Source: Bog-257 sp963834135
Lineage (GTDB): Bacteria > Acidobacteriota > Terriglobia > Terriglobales > Acidobacteriaceae
Reading direction: 5' to 3'
Assembly: GCA_963834135.1 (NCBI GenBank)
Contig: CAWIAN010000007.1
Location: 558,001 to 622,000 of the forward strand
Length of the DNA: 64,000 nucleotides
Within the stretch, counting starts at the first letter, position 1. Each line of letters begins with the position of its first letter. A model generated the notes under the pieces. It did not search any database. It saw only the letters and a program-made list of their open reading frames with translations, and was not told the origin of the DNA. Made by a program: the position numbers and the translations under genes. Below, in pieces: positions 45,426 to 54,524 of the stretch.

Positions 45426-46613
45426 TCAAACTTCGACCCGACAAATCAAGCACTTAAGGTAGGCTGTCTCCGGCACATTCAGCAGAACGGGATGGTCAAG
45501 CGCAGCGCCGCGCTTCTCCAAGACCCGCACCCGCCGCCCGGTGTCGGCTGCCGCTGAGCCCACCATCTCTACAAACTCGCCTTCGCCGACGTGGAACGAA
45601 CAGGAGCAGGTGACCAGCACGCCGCCCGGCCGCAGCATCTTCAGCGCGCGCAGGTTCAGTTCCTTGTAGCCGCGCAAAGCCGTTGGCACGGCGCGCTTGC
45701 TCTTGGCGAAAGCCGGCGGGTCGAGGACGATGGTGTCGTACTGGCGGCCGGCCGTGGCGTAATCCTTCAGTAGATCGAAGGCGTTGGCCTCGATCCACTC
45801 GATCTCGCCCGCCCGATGATGTTCGCGATTGAGGTGTCCGTTCTGGTCGGCGACCTCGAGCGCCGGCCGCGACGAATCTACCGCAGCGACCTGATCGCAA
45901 ACGCGCGCCAGGTGCAGCGCGAATCCGCCCTGGTAGGTGAAGCAGTCGAGTGCTTCTCCATGTGCATATCGAGCAGCCGCCGCATAGTTCTCGCGCTGAT
46001 CGAGAAATGCCCCGGTCTTCTGTCCGCCGAGGGCGTCGAAGTGGAAGCGGACTCCGTTGAACGAAAAGATCGTAGACGACTTTTCTCCGCGCAGGATTTG
46101 CGACTCCCGCGTCGGCAGTTGTTCCAACTCGCGAATGTGCGGATCGACACGTTCGATGAGAGTGGCTTCGGAAAAATGTTCGGAGAGCGAATTCACCACG
46201 ATCTGTCGCAGTTCTTCGCGATCGAAGGCCTGGGTCAGGATCTGCATGGTGAGAATGTCGTGGTAGCGATCGACGATCAAGCCGGGCAGCAGGTCGGCTT
46301 CGCTGAAGATCACGCGATAGGAGTCCGAGTCGCGGACGTTGGCCTGACGAAAGCGGATCGCCGTCGCGAGGCGGTCGTGAATCAATTGCGGAAGAGCAGC
46401 CTCGGTCAGCGGCTCGCTGCTGAGCAGGCGAATCGCGATCTGCGACGAGCTGCTGTACAGCGCCGAGCCCAGTTGACGGCCCCGCTCGTCGCGCACCTCA
46501 ACCAGCGAGCCGGATGGAGCCTCGGCCGACACCACGTCGGAGCGATAGACCCAAAGATGTCCAGCGCGAAGGCGAGTGGCGCCGCGCTGATTGATGGTGA
46601 CGAAGGCCGGCAA
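45426..46613 (-). CDS. rlmI: RlmI-type 23S rRNA (cytosine-5) methyltransferase
   Basis: The 395-residue protein opens with a PUA-like domain (VTINQRGATRLRAGHLWVYR), a central EEHEE-type domain (FSEADLLPGLIVDRYHDILT), and a Rossmann methyltransferase domain with the SAM site (GEALDCFTYQGGFALHLARV), the substrate-binding DPPAFAKSKR, and the catalytic cysteine stretch GGVLVTCSCSFHVGEGEF. This layout is that of RlmI, which methylates C1962 of 23S rRNA in E. coli. The assignment to exactly that base is by homology only. It lies alone, downstream of nothing obvious. Confidence 0.88.
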   Translation of the reverse strand: MPAFVTINQRGATRLRAGHLWVYRSDVVSAEAPSGSLVEVRDERGRQLGSALYSSSSQIAIRLLSSEPLTEAALPQLIHDRLATAIRFRQANVRDSDSYRVIFSEADLLPGLIVDRYHDILTMQILTQAFDREELRQIVVNSLSEHFSEATLIERVDPHIRELEQLPTRESQILRGEKSSTIFSFNGVRFHFDALGGQKTGAFLDQRENYAAAARYAHGEALDCFTYQGGFALHLARVCDQVAAVDSSRPALEVADQNGHLNREHHRAGEIEWIEANAFDLLKDYATAGRQYDTIVLDPPAFAKSKRAVPTALRGYKELNLRALKMLRPGGVLVTCSCSFHVGEGEFVEMVGSAAADTGRRVRVLEKRGAALDHPVLLNVPETAYLKCLICRVEV

Positions 46614-46933
46614 ATCTGTCTCCTGAAGTTGAAGATCAATCTTACCGGAGGAGTGTGCCGCCGGCTGAAGCCGGCTCCGTCGCCGCTGACGCGGCTCAGG
46701 CCGATTCTTCCGAAGTCGCCCGGGGCTTGCGTCCCGGACTCACACGTAGCCGCCGCTTCGCGGCTCGCGTCGAGTTAGTTGGGCATCTTCGCGCAATTGG
46801 GAGAAGAGCAGGTCCCTCGACTACGGCGGCGAAACCCGACGCCTCCGCTCGGGACGACAACCAGACCGAAGGACGCAGCGGACGCTGTACTGAAGGTCAA
46901 CTCTACCTGTACTGAAGGCCAGCTGCTCCTAGC
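46614..46933. other. Intergenic region with REP-like sequence
   Basis: The stretch from about 46650 to 46870 contains REP-like pieces (GGCTGAAGCCGGCT near 46664; CCTCGACTACGGCGGCGAAA and GCCTCCGCTCGGGACGACAA near 46816-46863). No gene is seen. Confidence 0.4.
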
Positions 46934-47995
46934 CTACTTCTTGCCACGTTTGTTTGTGGGTCCGGGCGGAGGGCCTTGGGCTGGCGGCTCGGCTGGCGCC
47001 TGCGGTCCAAGTTGCACCGGCGGCTCGCGCAGCACTTTCTTGAAGAACTCATACGGAACTTCGGCGGTCAGCACCGCTTCGCTCTTGTCCTGATGAATCT
47101 CCAGGCTGTCGAACGCGGCTTTCACGTCTTTGTCGGGGCCGCCGCTGTCCAAAGAAATTTCCAGCGACTTGAAGAGTGCGAGATAGGTATTGACCTGGGC
47201 TGCGAACTTCTGCGCCTCGGCTTCGCCTTGCAGCACGACAACCGCGCGCAGGTGAATTTCGTTCAGCGGCCGCGCCGATGCGATGACCACGCTGTTCCGA
47301 GGCAACAATCCCGACCAGCCTCCGGGCACCAGCAGTTCGCCGTGCTCGTCGCCGCCGCCGACCGGAGGGCGCGCAATCGTCCAGACAATGCTGCCCAGCG
47401 GAACGCGCGAGTAGTACTGGCTGACCAGATCCCCTCCGGAGAAGGGAAGCGCCGCCTGCTTGTAGCGATCGATCATCCCGTGAATCACGTCCGGGCTTTC
47501 GACGTTCGACACCGCGGCCGTATCGACGCCCAGCAGCGCAACGCGTACTGTCCGGTTTTCGACCGGGATCGCGTAGATGTCGTACTCGTGGTAATGCTCG
47601 GTGTTGGACGCGATTTTACGGAGGTAATCGCCGACACGCGTGCTGTCGAAGTGCCCCTGCAGGATCTCGCTGTAGCGCGACTCGGCCGGTTTGCCACCCA
47701 TGGGCGTGCCGTAGTGAATAGCGAAGGCCGCTTTGTCCAGATCGCGCTCGAACTCGAAGCCTGTCTGCTGAACGAAATCTTCATACTGCGGATCGCGATC
47801 CTTGGGCGGCTTCTTGCCTAGATCGGTGAGCAGTCGGATCGGTTCGAGGTTGATGTAGAGAACCGCGTCGGAATTCGGCAGCAGTCGGACCGCGTCGGGA
47901 GCCGCTTGCTTTCGCAGCAGAAGGGCGGTCACAATGCCGCCGACAATCACGACGATTGCGACGACAACCCAAAGGTAGTTCTTGCGCACTCGCAT
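46934..47995 (-). CDS. Membrane-anchored extracytoplasmic protein of unknown function
   Basis: The 353-residue protein has an N-terminal membrane helix (YLWVVVAIVVIVGGIVTALL, about residues 7-26) and then a large soluble part facing outwards. Motifs such as LLPNSDAVLYINLEPIRLLT and PRNSVVIASARPLNEIHLRA resemble the DUF3352-like class seen in several phyla, but I do not assign it to that family with confidence. The C-terminus is Pro/Lys-rich (PPGPTNKRGKK). It is separated from the histidine kinase gene by 49 nt, on the same strand, so may be co-transcribed with it. Confidence 0.7.
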   Translation of the reverse strand: MRVRKNYLWVVVAIVVIVGGIVTALLLRKQAAPDAVRLLPNSDAVLYINLEPIRLLTDLGKKPPKDRDPQYEDFVQQTGFEFERDLDKAAFAIHYGTPMGGKPAESRYSEILQGHFDSTRVGDYLRKIASNTEHYHEYDIYAIPVENRTVRVALLGVDTAAVSNVESPDVIHGMIDRYKQAALPFSGGDLVSQYYSRVPLGSIVWTIARPPVGGGDEHGELLVPGGWSGLLPRNSVVIASARPLNEIHLRAVVVLQGEAEAQKFAAQVNTYLALFKSLEISLDSGGPDKDVKAAFDSLEIHQDKSEAVLTAEVPYEFFKKVLREPPVQLGPQAPAEPPAQGPPPGPTNKRGKK

Positions 47996-48044
47996 CCGGA
48001 TGAGACTAGATCATACGGCAAAGGCAGGAGCCGTCAAATCCCGG

Positions 48045-50876
48045 TTAGCCTTCGCTAGCGGATATCGGCGGCACCGCAGGCAGGTAGAGGGCGAAGGCCG
48101 TCCAACTCCCTCCGTCTCGGGTCGAGCTCTTCAGGCGGATTTTGCCACCGTGGCGTTCGACGATGCTCTTGCAAACCCACAGACCAAGGCCGGTGCCTAC
48201 GTCTTTCTTCGTGGTGACGAAGGGCTCAAACAGACGGGGACGAATCTCTGGCGGGATTCCGGGACCGTTATCGGCGATCGTGAGGCGCACACCACTACGG
48301 TCGCCGTTCCAGGACGCAGCCGACGAGATGCGAATGCGGATACGTCCGCCCTTGTCGACGGCATCGATGCTGTTGCTGAGGAGGTTCGCAATCAGCTGAC
48401 GAATTTCTCCCGGGACCGCAGAAATTTCCGGATGGGCTTTGATATCGGTTTCGACCTCCACTCTCTTGTTGCGCAGTCGCGGAGCGAAAACGGAAAGCAA
48501 AGCTTTCACGATGAGACTCAAGTCAACGGTGTCCACTCCCTTGGTCTCGCGATAGAAGCCGAGTGTCTGCTTGGTCAGGTGCGAGACGCGTTCCAGCTCT
48601 TCTTCCGCCGTGGCAAGGTATGAGCGCGAGCGGTCGTGGTCCTCGGCAGCCCTGGCGAGATAAACCAGGTTCGTGACGGCCTCCAGCGGATTGTTGATCT
48701 CGTGTGCCATGGTGGCTGCCAGGCGGCCGGTCGCAGCCAGCTTCTCCGAACGCCGCAAAGCTTCTTCGGCTATCTTGCGCTCGGTGACGTCTCGGGTGGT
48801 GCCGGCAATGGCTTCGACCTCACCGCCTGGCCCGAACACGGGTACGAAGATGTAGTCGTAGACATGGCGGCCGTTAGTTCCAATAAATGGCACTTCGCCG
48901 CGGATCGGTTTCCTGGTCGCGATGACCTGCTCAATTTCGCGATCGTGCATGGCGGCGTGCCAGGGTTCGTATCCAAGCTCCAGGCAGTTCTTGCCGATGG
49001 AATCCTCGAGACTGCGTCCCCACATTGCCAGCAAAGCTTTGTTCGCATAGATGAAGCGATGATCGAGATCGAAAACGTAAGCCAGGTCCGGCGTGTTCGA
49101 CAGAATGGTGTCATAGAGCCGGCGAGCTCTCTCGGCGTCGCGTCGCACTCGCGCAATCTTCACGTGAGTCGTCACGCGAGCGACCAGTTCGCGGGCGGTG
49201 AAGGGCTTGACCAGATAGTCGTCAGCCCCGGCTTCCAGACCTTCCATGCGCGATTCCTCGCCGGCACGCGCCGACAGCAGGATCACCGGAGTTGTGCTGA
49301 TGGCGGGATCGTTGCGAATTGCCTGTAACGCGGCAAAGCCGTCGAGCCGGGGCATCATCACGTCGGTCAGCAGCAGTGCGGGGTGATGCTCGCGTGTCGC
49401 CTCGACCGCCTGCTGTCCGTCTTCGACCGCGAGCACGCGATATTCGTCGGCCAGAAGCCGGCTGACGTACTCGCGCATGTCAGCATTGTCGTCGGCGACG
49501 ATGACCAGTTCCCGCTGGGCGTGCGGCAGAGCGATGGACGGCGCTTGCGGCTCTAAGGCCGCAGGCAACGCATCGCCCATGAGCACAGCTTCGTTCGGCA
49601 ACCAGTGTTCGGCCTCACTCAGGTAAACATCGGCCGTCAACGCAGTGGAAGTCATGGAGCGCTCCGCCTGGATTCGCTCCTGGGGAAGATGCGCCTTGCC
49701 CATGGGAAGGGACACGATGATGCTGCTGCCGGCGTCCACCTTGCTCTCGACGCGGACGCTGCCGCCGTGCAGCTTCACCAGATCCTGCACCAGCGCGAGT
49801 CCGATGCCGCTGCCCTCGTACGAGCGGCCACGCGCGCCCTTGACGCGATGGAAGCGCTCGAAGAGTCGCGGCAACTCTTCCGGAGGAATGCCGGTGCCGG
49901 TGTCACGCACCGTCATCTCGGCCGATGACCCAACCGGCCGCAACGAGACTTCGATCTCTCCTTCGAAGGTGAACTTAAAAGCGTTGGAGAGAAGATTCAG
50001 GACGACCTTCTCCCACATCTCGCGGTCGACATATACCGGCTCCGGCAGCGGAGGGCAATCGATGACCAACTGCACGCCCGCGCGTTCGACAGCCGCGCGG
50101 AAGACGCTGGCTAGTTCGCTGGTCAGCGCGCTCAGGTCAACAGGTTCGTAGGAAGCGGCCACGCGTCCGGCTTCCATGCGCGAGAAGTCGAGCAGGGTGT
50201 TGACCAGCTTCAGCAATCGAGCGGAATTGCGTCGTGCCAGCATGAGCCGCTCGCGATTGTCTGCCGACAGACCCTGCCGGTCCGCGAGCGCGTCGTCCAG
50301 CGGGCCCATCATCAGCGTCAGCGGCGTGCGGAACTCGTGGCTGATGTTGGCGAAGAATTGCGTCTTCAACTTGTCGAGCTGCGCCAGTTCCTCGCGCTGC
50401 CGGGCGATCTCGCGCTCGTGCGCTTTCTTCTCCGTGATGTCGCGCCCTTCGGCGGTGATGAAGACGACGTTGCCCTGCTCGTCTTTCACCGGCATCAGCG
50501 AAGCATCGATGATGATGGTTTCCTTGCCGCCGGCGCGTCCGAAGATCTCGGTGTCCCAGCGCACGAATTCGCCGGTTGCGGCCCGTCGGATCATCTCGCG
50601 CAATTCGGCGTTGATTTCGTCGGAGACCTGCCACCAGAAGGTCGTCCAGAACGGTTTGCCTTCGACCTCCGACAGCTTGACGCCAACGGCATCAAGCGCC
50701 ACCTGGTTGATTTCCAGGACGATGCCCTGGGCGTCGAGCAGGCCGACGAACTGAACCATCGAGTCCAGCGTGATGCGCGCCAGCTTCTGCCGGTACTGCT
50801 CACGGCTGTCGCTGGCCAGAAGTTCGGTTCCGCGGACCGTGAACAGCGGATCGGAGGTGGATGGCTTGCTGGTCAA
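48045..50876 (-). CDS. Hybrid sensor histidine kinase with two kinase cores and an internal receiver
   Basis: This is a 943-residue soluble protein. Order of parts: PAS (about 45-155); HisKA with FFANISHEFRTPLTLMMGPL (phospho-acceptor His near residue 181) and HATPase_c (VLNLLSNAFKFTFEGEIEVS; SYEGSGIGLALVQDLVKLHG); receiver (about 460-580) with Asp in LLLTDVMMPRLDG and LVKPFTARELV; a second PAS (about 590-715); and a second HisKA/HATPase pair with LAATMAHEINNPLEAVTNLV (His near 724) and NLLSNSIDAVDKGGRIRIRI. No membrane helix is visible, so signals are cytoplasmic. Two complete kinase cores around a receiver imply an internal phosphorelay. The output regulator is not encoded next to it. Confidence 0.92.
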   Translation of the reverse strand: MTSKPSTSDPLFTVRGTELLASDSREQYRQKLARITLDSMVQFVGLLDAQGIVLEINQVALDAVGVKLSEVEGKPFWTTFWWQVSDEINAELREMIRRAATGEFVRWDTEIFGRAGGKETIIIDASLMPVKDEQGNVVFITAEGRDITEKKAHEREIARQREELAQLDKLKTQFFANISHEFRTPLTLMMGPLDDALADRQGLSADNRERLMLARRNSARLLKLVNTLLDFSRMEAGRVAASYEPVDLSALTSELASVFRAAVERAGVQLVIDCPPLPEPVYVDREMWEKVVLNLLSNAFKFTFEGEIEVSLRPVGSSAEMTVRDTGTGIPPEELPRLFERFHRVKGARGRSYEGSGIGLALVQDLVKLHGGSVRVESKVDAGSSIIVSLPMGKAHLPQERIQAERSMTSTALTADVYLSEAEHWLPNEAVLMGDALPAALEPQAPSIALPHAQRELVIVADDNADMREYVSRLLADEYRVLAVEDGQQAVEATREHHPALLLTDVMMPRLDGFAALQAIRNDPAISTTPVILLSARAGEESRMEGLEAGADDYLVKPFTARELVARVTTHVKIARVRRDAERARRLYDTILSNTPDLAYVFDLDHRFIYANKALLAMWGRSLEDSIGKNCLELGYEPWHAAMHDREIEQVIATRKPIRGEVPFIGTNGRHVYDYIFVPVFGPGGEVEAIAGTTRDVTERKIAEEALRRSEKLAATGRLAATMAHEINNPLEAVTNLVYLARAAEDHDRSRSYLATAEEELERVSHLTKQTLGFYRETKGVDTVDLSLIVKALLSVFAPRLRNKRVEVETDIKAHPEISAVPGEIRQLIANLLSNSIDAVDKGGRIRIRISSAASWNGDRSGVRLTIADNGPGIPPEIRPRLFEPFVTTKKDVGTGLGLWVCKSIVERHGGKIRLKSSTRDGGSWTAFALYLPAVPPISASEG

Positions 50877-51297
50877 AGCAGAAGGCCTCTTGCGCCAGAA
50901 GGCAGGGCGTCTCTGGACACGATACGCCTGTCATTGCTCAACCTGTTTGCCGGCAGGGGATTCTGGCTCATGTCGGGTGTAAGTCAGGATCGGGGAATTG
51001 GTCGAATCCGGTTAGATGCGGCCAAGACCAAAATCTGCTGCTCTCAACGCAAGTCCCTGTGAGATAAGGCACTTACTGTGATATTCCGCCGAGTCCGAAG
51101 AATCTTACACTCTGATCCCGGATCGGCGGGTCAAACGAGCCACTTTGAAATCACGCTCGACTGACCTTTGTCCGAGCAGTCCAAAACAGAGCGCTGATCG
51201 GCACGGCCGAAGCCGTGCCCTGGCACAAAGCTCAAGTCGCAAGAGTTTTCACCAGCCTGTGATGCCGACTTGCGAATTCCAACCTGTCCTCACTCAC
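50877..51297. other. Intergenic region with a perfect hairpin
   Basis: GGCACGGC (51200-51207) and GCCGTGCC (51212-51219) form a perfect 8-bp stem with a CGAA loop, similar to GGCACGGCTGAATCCGTGCC at about 63923. Such elements recur in Acidobacteria. No gene is seen in the region. Confidence 0.45.
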
Positions 51298-54219
51298 CTA
51301 CGGCGCAAAATATGCCGAGATGTCGAGGATCAGTTGCGTCATGCCGCGAGCGTAGGCGTCAATGCTTCCGTTGACGTTGGGCACGATCGCCATGTTCGAA
51401 GTGATCCAGCCATCGACCGCGTTCAACGTAGAGACCGTAGGCTGACCTTCGCCGTCCGGCCACAGCGTGAGATAGTTCAGCGTCGGCGACGGAATCACGG
51501 TCGCATTGAACACGTAGCCTTGAGCATTACTCGGGGGCGCGCACACGCTACCGGTTACGTTCACAGGAGGCGCAAGGGTTCCGGTGAACGGCTGCCCGGT
51601 GCCGATGGCCCGAGTGTCAAACACGCGACACGGCGGTGCGGGATAGAGCGACAAGCCACCTGCTCCCGTGGCAGCGAAATAGCCGTTGATATCGATGGCG
51701 AGATCGCTGTCATCGTTGGCGAACGTCGTGATCTTTCCGTCCGTACCGGCGGGCACGATGGCCGCGTTGGCGACGTTGGTCCCCGTGGGATTGTTCAAGG
51801 TCGACACCGGATTCTGCGGCTGCTGACCGGTCGGCCACACCTCCAGATAACCCAGGGGCGATCCCGCCGGATAAGGAATCGCCGTGAAGTTCAGCGAGTA
51901 GGCGGCGGGCGTTACGCCTTGCGGAATGCAAGTGCTGTTGAGCACCGGAAAATCGCGTGCTACTCCGCCGGATAAATTCGGCGTCCCCAGACCGGGAGGA
52001 TAGTCCGCACTGCGCGTATCGGCCACGCGGCAAGGCGTCAGCGGATAAAACTTCAGCGTCCCGGAGGCCGGGGCGGCGAAATAGCCGTCGATATCCAGGA
52101 TGACGTTGGTTGTGTTGCTGACATAAACGCTCACCCCGCCGTTGCCGGCGGGAACGATGGCGGCATTGGCCTTCACGCGTGCATCGAGCGAGTTCATGGT
52201 CGAAGTCACCGGCTGGGCCAGGCCGGCGGGCCAGATGGTGAGATAGCTCACCGGAGCGCGATTCTGCGGCACCAGCGTGACATTCAGCGAGTACGCAGTC
52301 GCTGACGAGAGATCGGCGCACCCCTGGCTCTGCGCCAGCTGCGTCAGATTGAAGGAGCGCGAGGTCCCTCCCGTGATCGGGCCGCCTCCGTTATCCGCTC
52401 GGGTGTCGATGAGGCGGCAAGGCGTGATGGGGGCAAACTGCAATCCGCTGCCCGGCTGCATGAAGTAACCGCTGACGCCCGAGTTGCCCAGCATGGTGAG
52501 ACTGCACGAACCAACACCGGCGCATGCGCCGCTCCAACCGGCAAAGTTCCAACCCTGCGCAGAGGAAGCGTTGAGCGTCACCGGTGTAAACGAAAGGTAC
52601 GCGTGGCTGCAGGTGCCGGGGCAGTTGATGAAGCCATCGGTGCTGACGATGCTGCCCTGTCCGCTGATCGAAGCGGTCAGCGTGTAATGATTCTGGGTGA
52701 AGGTGGCGCTGACGGATTGATCCTGGGTCATGGTGACCGTGCACGGGCCGCTACCCGAGCATGCGCCGGACCAGGAGGCGAAGCTCCAGCCCGGCGCGGG
52801 GTTGGGGGTGAGCGTGACCGGAATGCCGTCTGCGTATTCGTGGCTGCACAGTCCGGGACAATTGATGAACTGGTCGGAGCTGGTCACAGTGCCGCTGCCG
52901 CTGGTGGAGGCGGTCAACGTGTACAGCGAAGTTGTGGTTGATATTCGGAACACCGTGCCATCATTGTTGGTACCGCCCTGCATCGTTGTGCCGTACAGAT
53001 TGCCGTCGCTGGCCTCGATAACCGAGGCCAATGGGTCACCGCCATCAAGCTGATTGAAACTGCGAAGTAAGCTAACTGTGCCGTCAGGCGTCATCCGAAA
53101 GACGGTACCGCAGCCGATGTACTGACAGTTTGTTCCTGATCCTCCAGCCGTCGTCGTACCGTAAAAGTTTCCATCAGAGGCTAGCGCCAGGCCCGCATGA
53201 GGGGCTGAACCATTGTCTCCGGTGAAGGAGAGCAACGTGGTGAAGGTGCCGCTGGAGGTGACCTTGAAAACCGTACCGCAGCCGCCCACCTGGTCAGGGC
53301 AAAAGAAATTGCTGCCTCCGGAGAACGTTGTGCCATAGAAGTCTCCATCGCTACCCTGCACCACCGATCCAAAAAGTTCATCGCCATCAGGACACGGATT
53401 GTTTTGTAGACAAAAAGCGTGGAGAGTGGTTAGCACACCGTCGGGTGTAATTTGAAAGACGGTTCCGCCGCCGACAAATCGCTCCCCGCCCGCAACGGTG
53501 GTGCCGTAGAAATTGCCATCCCTGCCCAATACCAGCGTGGCGTAGGGCTTAGCGCCGTCCAAATTGGTGAAGCCGTGCAATGTTGTGAGTACTCCGCTCG
53601 GAGTGATCCTGAAAACCGAGCCACAACCCACAATGTCGCAGGGCGCGTTTTCGGGCACACCTGAAGATGTTGTACCGTAGAAGTTTCCATCGTTACCTTG
53701 AACCAATCCGCCGTAGGGAAACTGTCCATCCGGACAGTTGGTCTGCAAACAAAAACTGTAGAGCGTGGTCAACACTCCGCTCGGAGTGATTTTGAAGATG
53801 GATCCGCAGCCGAGGTTCGCACAAGGACCGGTCGCTGCGCCAGCGCCGCCGTAAACGGTGGTCCCGTACAAGTTCCCGTCCGTTCCTTGCACTAACGGAG
53901 CCGCGGGCTGGGAGCCGTCTGTGCAGGGCGCGGTTTCACAGAAGTTGTAAACCGGCTCAAATACTCCGCCGGGTGTAATTCTGTAAATGAGCCCGCACCC
54001 CGGAGGAAAATCGCCGCAGTTGTTTCCCAAACCGCCGTTGTAAGTGGTGCCGTAGAAATTGCCATCACTACCGCGAACGAGAGCCGCTTGCGGGCCGTTG
54101 CCCTGGGGCCCATTGAAATTCACCAGCGGCGTGTAAATCTGCGCCGGCGAAGCAAGCGAAACAAACAGACAAAACGCAAAAGCGCAGCAGACGACTTTAC
54201 TCAGGACCCAGCGGCTCAC
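51298..54219 (-). CDS. Secreted GloVer protein with two InlB-like repeats and tri-module tail
   Basis: The 973-residue protein has a signal peptide (SRWVLSKVVCCAFAFCLFVS, cleavage near SPAQ; GTG start). About residues 30-440 hold seven GloVer repeats (each with DGNFYGTT and GTVFRITP-like pieces). About 445-595 are two divergent InlB B-repeat-like modules ending in GWSFASWSGACSG and GWNFAGWSGACAG segments, each with two Cys pairs (NCPGLCSHEY; GACSGSGPCTV). About 610-973 is the three-module C-terminus with PCRLIDTR, PCRVADTR and PCRVFDTR openings, ending SAYFAP. No enzyme motif is seen. It belongs to a run of paralogues in the same direction. Confidence 0.86.
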   Translation of the reverse strand: MSRWVLSKVVCCAFAFCLFVSLASPAQIYTPLVNFNGPQGNGPQAALVRGSDGNFYGTTYNGGLGNNCGDFPPGCGLIYRITPGGVFEPVYNFCETAPCTDGSQPAAPLVQGTDGNLYGTTVYGGAGAATGPCANLGCGSIFKITPSGVLTTLYSFCLQTNCPDGQFPYGGLVQGNDGNFYGTTSSGVPENAPCDIVGCGSVFRITPSGVLTTLHGFTNLDGAKPYATLVLGRDGNFYGTTVAGGERFVGGGTVFQITPDGVLTTLHAFCLQNNPCPDGDELFGSVVQGSDGDFYGTTFSGGSNFFCPDQVGGCGTVFKVTSSGTFTTLLSFTGDNGSAPHAGLALASDGNFYGTTTAGGSGTNCQYIGCGTVFRMTPDGTVSLLRSFNQLDGGDPLASVIEASDGNLYGTTMQGGTNNDGTVFRISTTTSLYTLTASTSGSGTVTSSDQFINCPGLCSHEYADGIPVTLTPNPAPGWSFASWSGACSGSGPCTVTMTQDQSVSATFTQNHYTLTASISGQGSIVSTDGFINCPGTCSHAYLSFTPVTLNASSAQGWNFAGWSGACAGVGSCSLTMLGNSGVSGYFMQPGSGLQFAPITPCRLIDTRADNGGGPITGGTSRSFNLTQLAQSQGCADLSSATAYSLNVTLVPQNRAPVSYLTIWPAGLAQPVTSTMNSLDARVKANAAIVPAGNGGVSVYVSNTTNVILDIDGYFAAPASGTLKFYPLTPCRVADTRSADYPPGLGTPNLSGGVARDFPVLNSTCIPQGVTPAAYSLNFTAIPYPAGSPLGYLEVWPTGQQPQNPVSTLNNPTGTNVANAAIVPAGTDGKITTFANDDSDLAIDINGYFAATGAGGLSLYPAPPCRVFDTRAIGTGQPFTGTLAPPVNVTGSVCAPPSNAQGYVFNATVIPSPTLNYLTLWPDGEGQPTVSTLNAVDGWITSNMAIVPNVNGSIDAYARGMTQLILDISAYFAP

Positions 54220-54524
54220 AGATCAACCTCAAAAAGAAAATCGCTAGCGTAGACACACCGGGTTCAGCCTCTGATCGGTCCAGGAGAGACATCGGCAGTC
54301 ATGGGTGGGAGCGGTTGCGGCCAAATAGTAGCAGGAGAGTCTTGCGAAATCCAATGTTAATAAGGCCGCGGCGCAGTCGACGGTCCGCAAGCGGGAATCG
54401 TCCCGTGCCGGTGGCACCAACCTTGCGGTTTTTGGCGAAACTCCGGATACGCATTGGCGGAAAGTTTTGCGCGTATCCGGAATCGCAAGAAGTCCAGCCG
54501 AAGACCGACTTGCGAGCTTAGGCC
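54220..54524. other. Intergenic region with a long-arm hairpin
   Basis: CCGGATACGC (54443-54452) and GCGTATCCGG (54471-54480) are perfect 10-bp arms around an 18-nt loop. On the minus strand the stem lies about 45 nt after the stop of the 54525-56549 gene, so it could end that transcript, though the T-run is weak. No gene is seen. Confidence 0.45.
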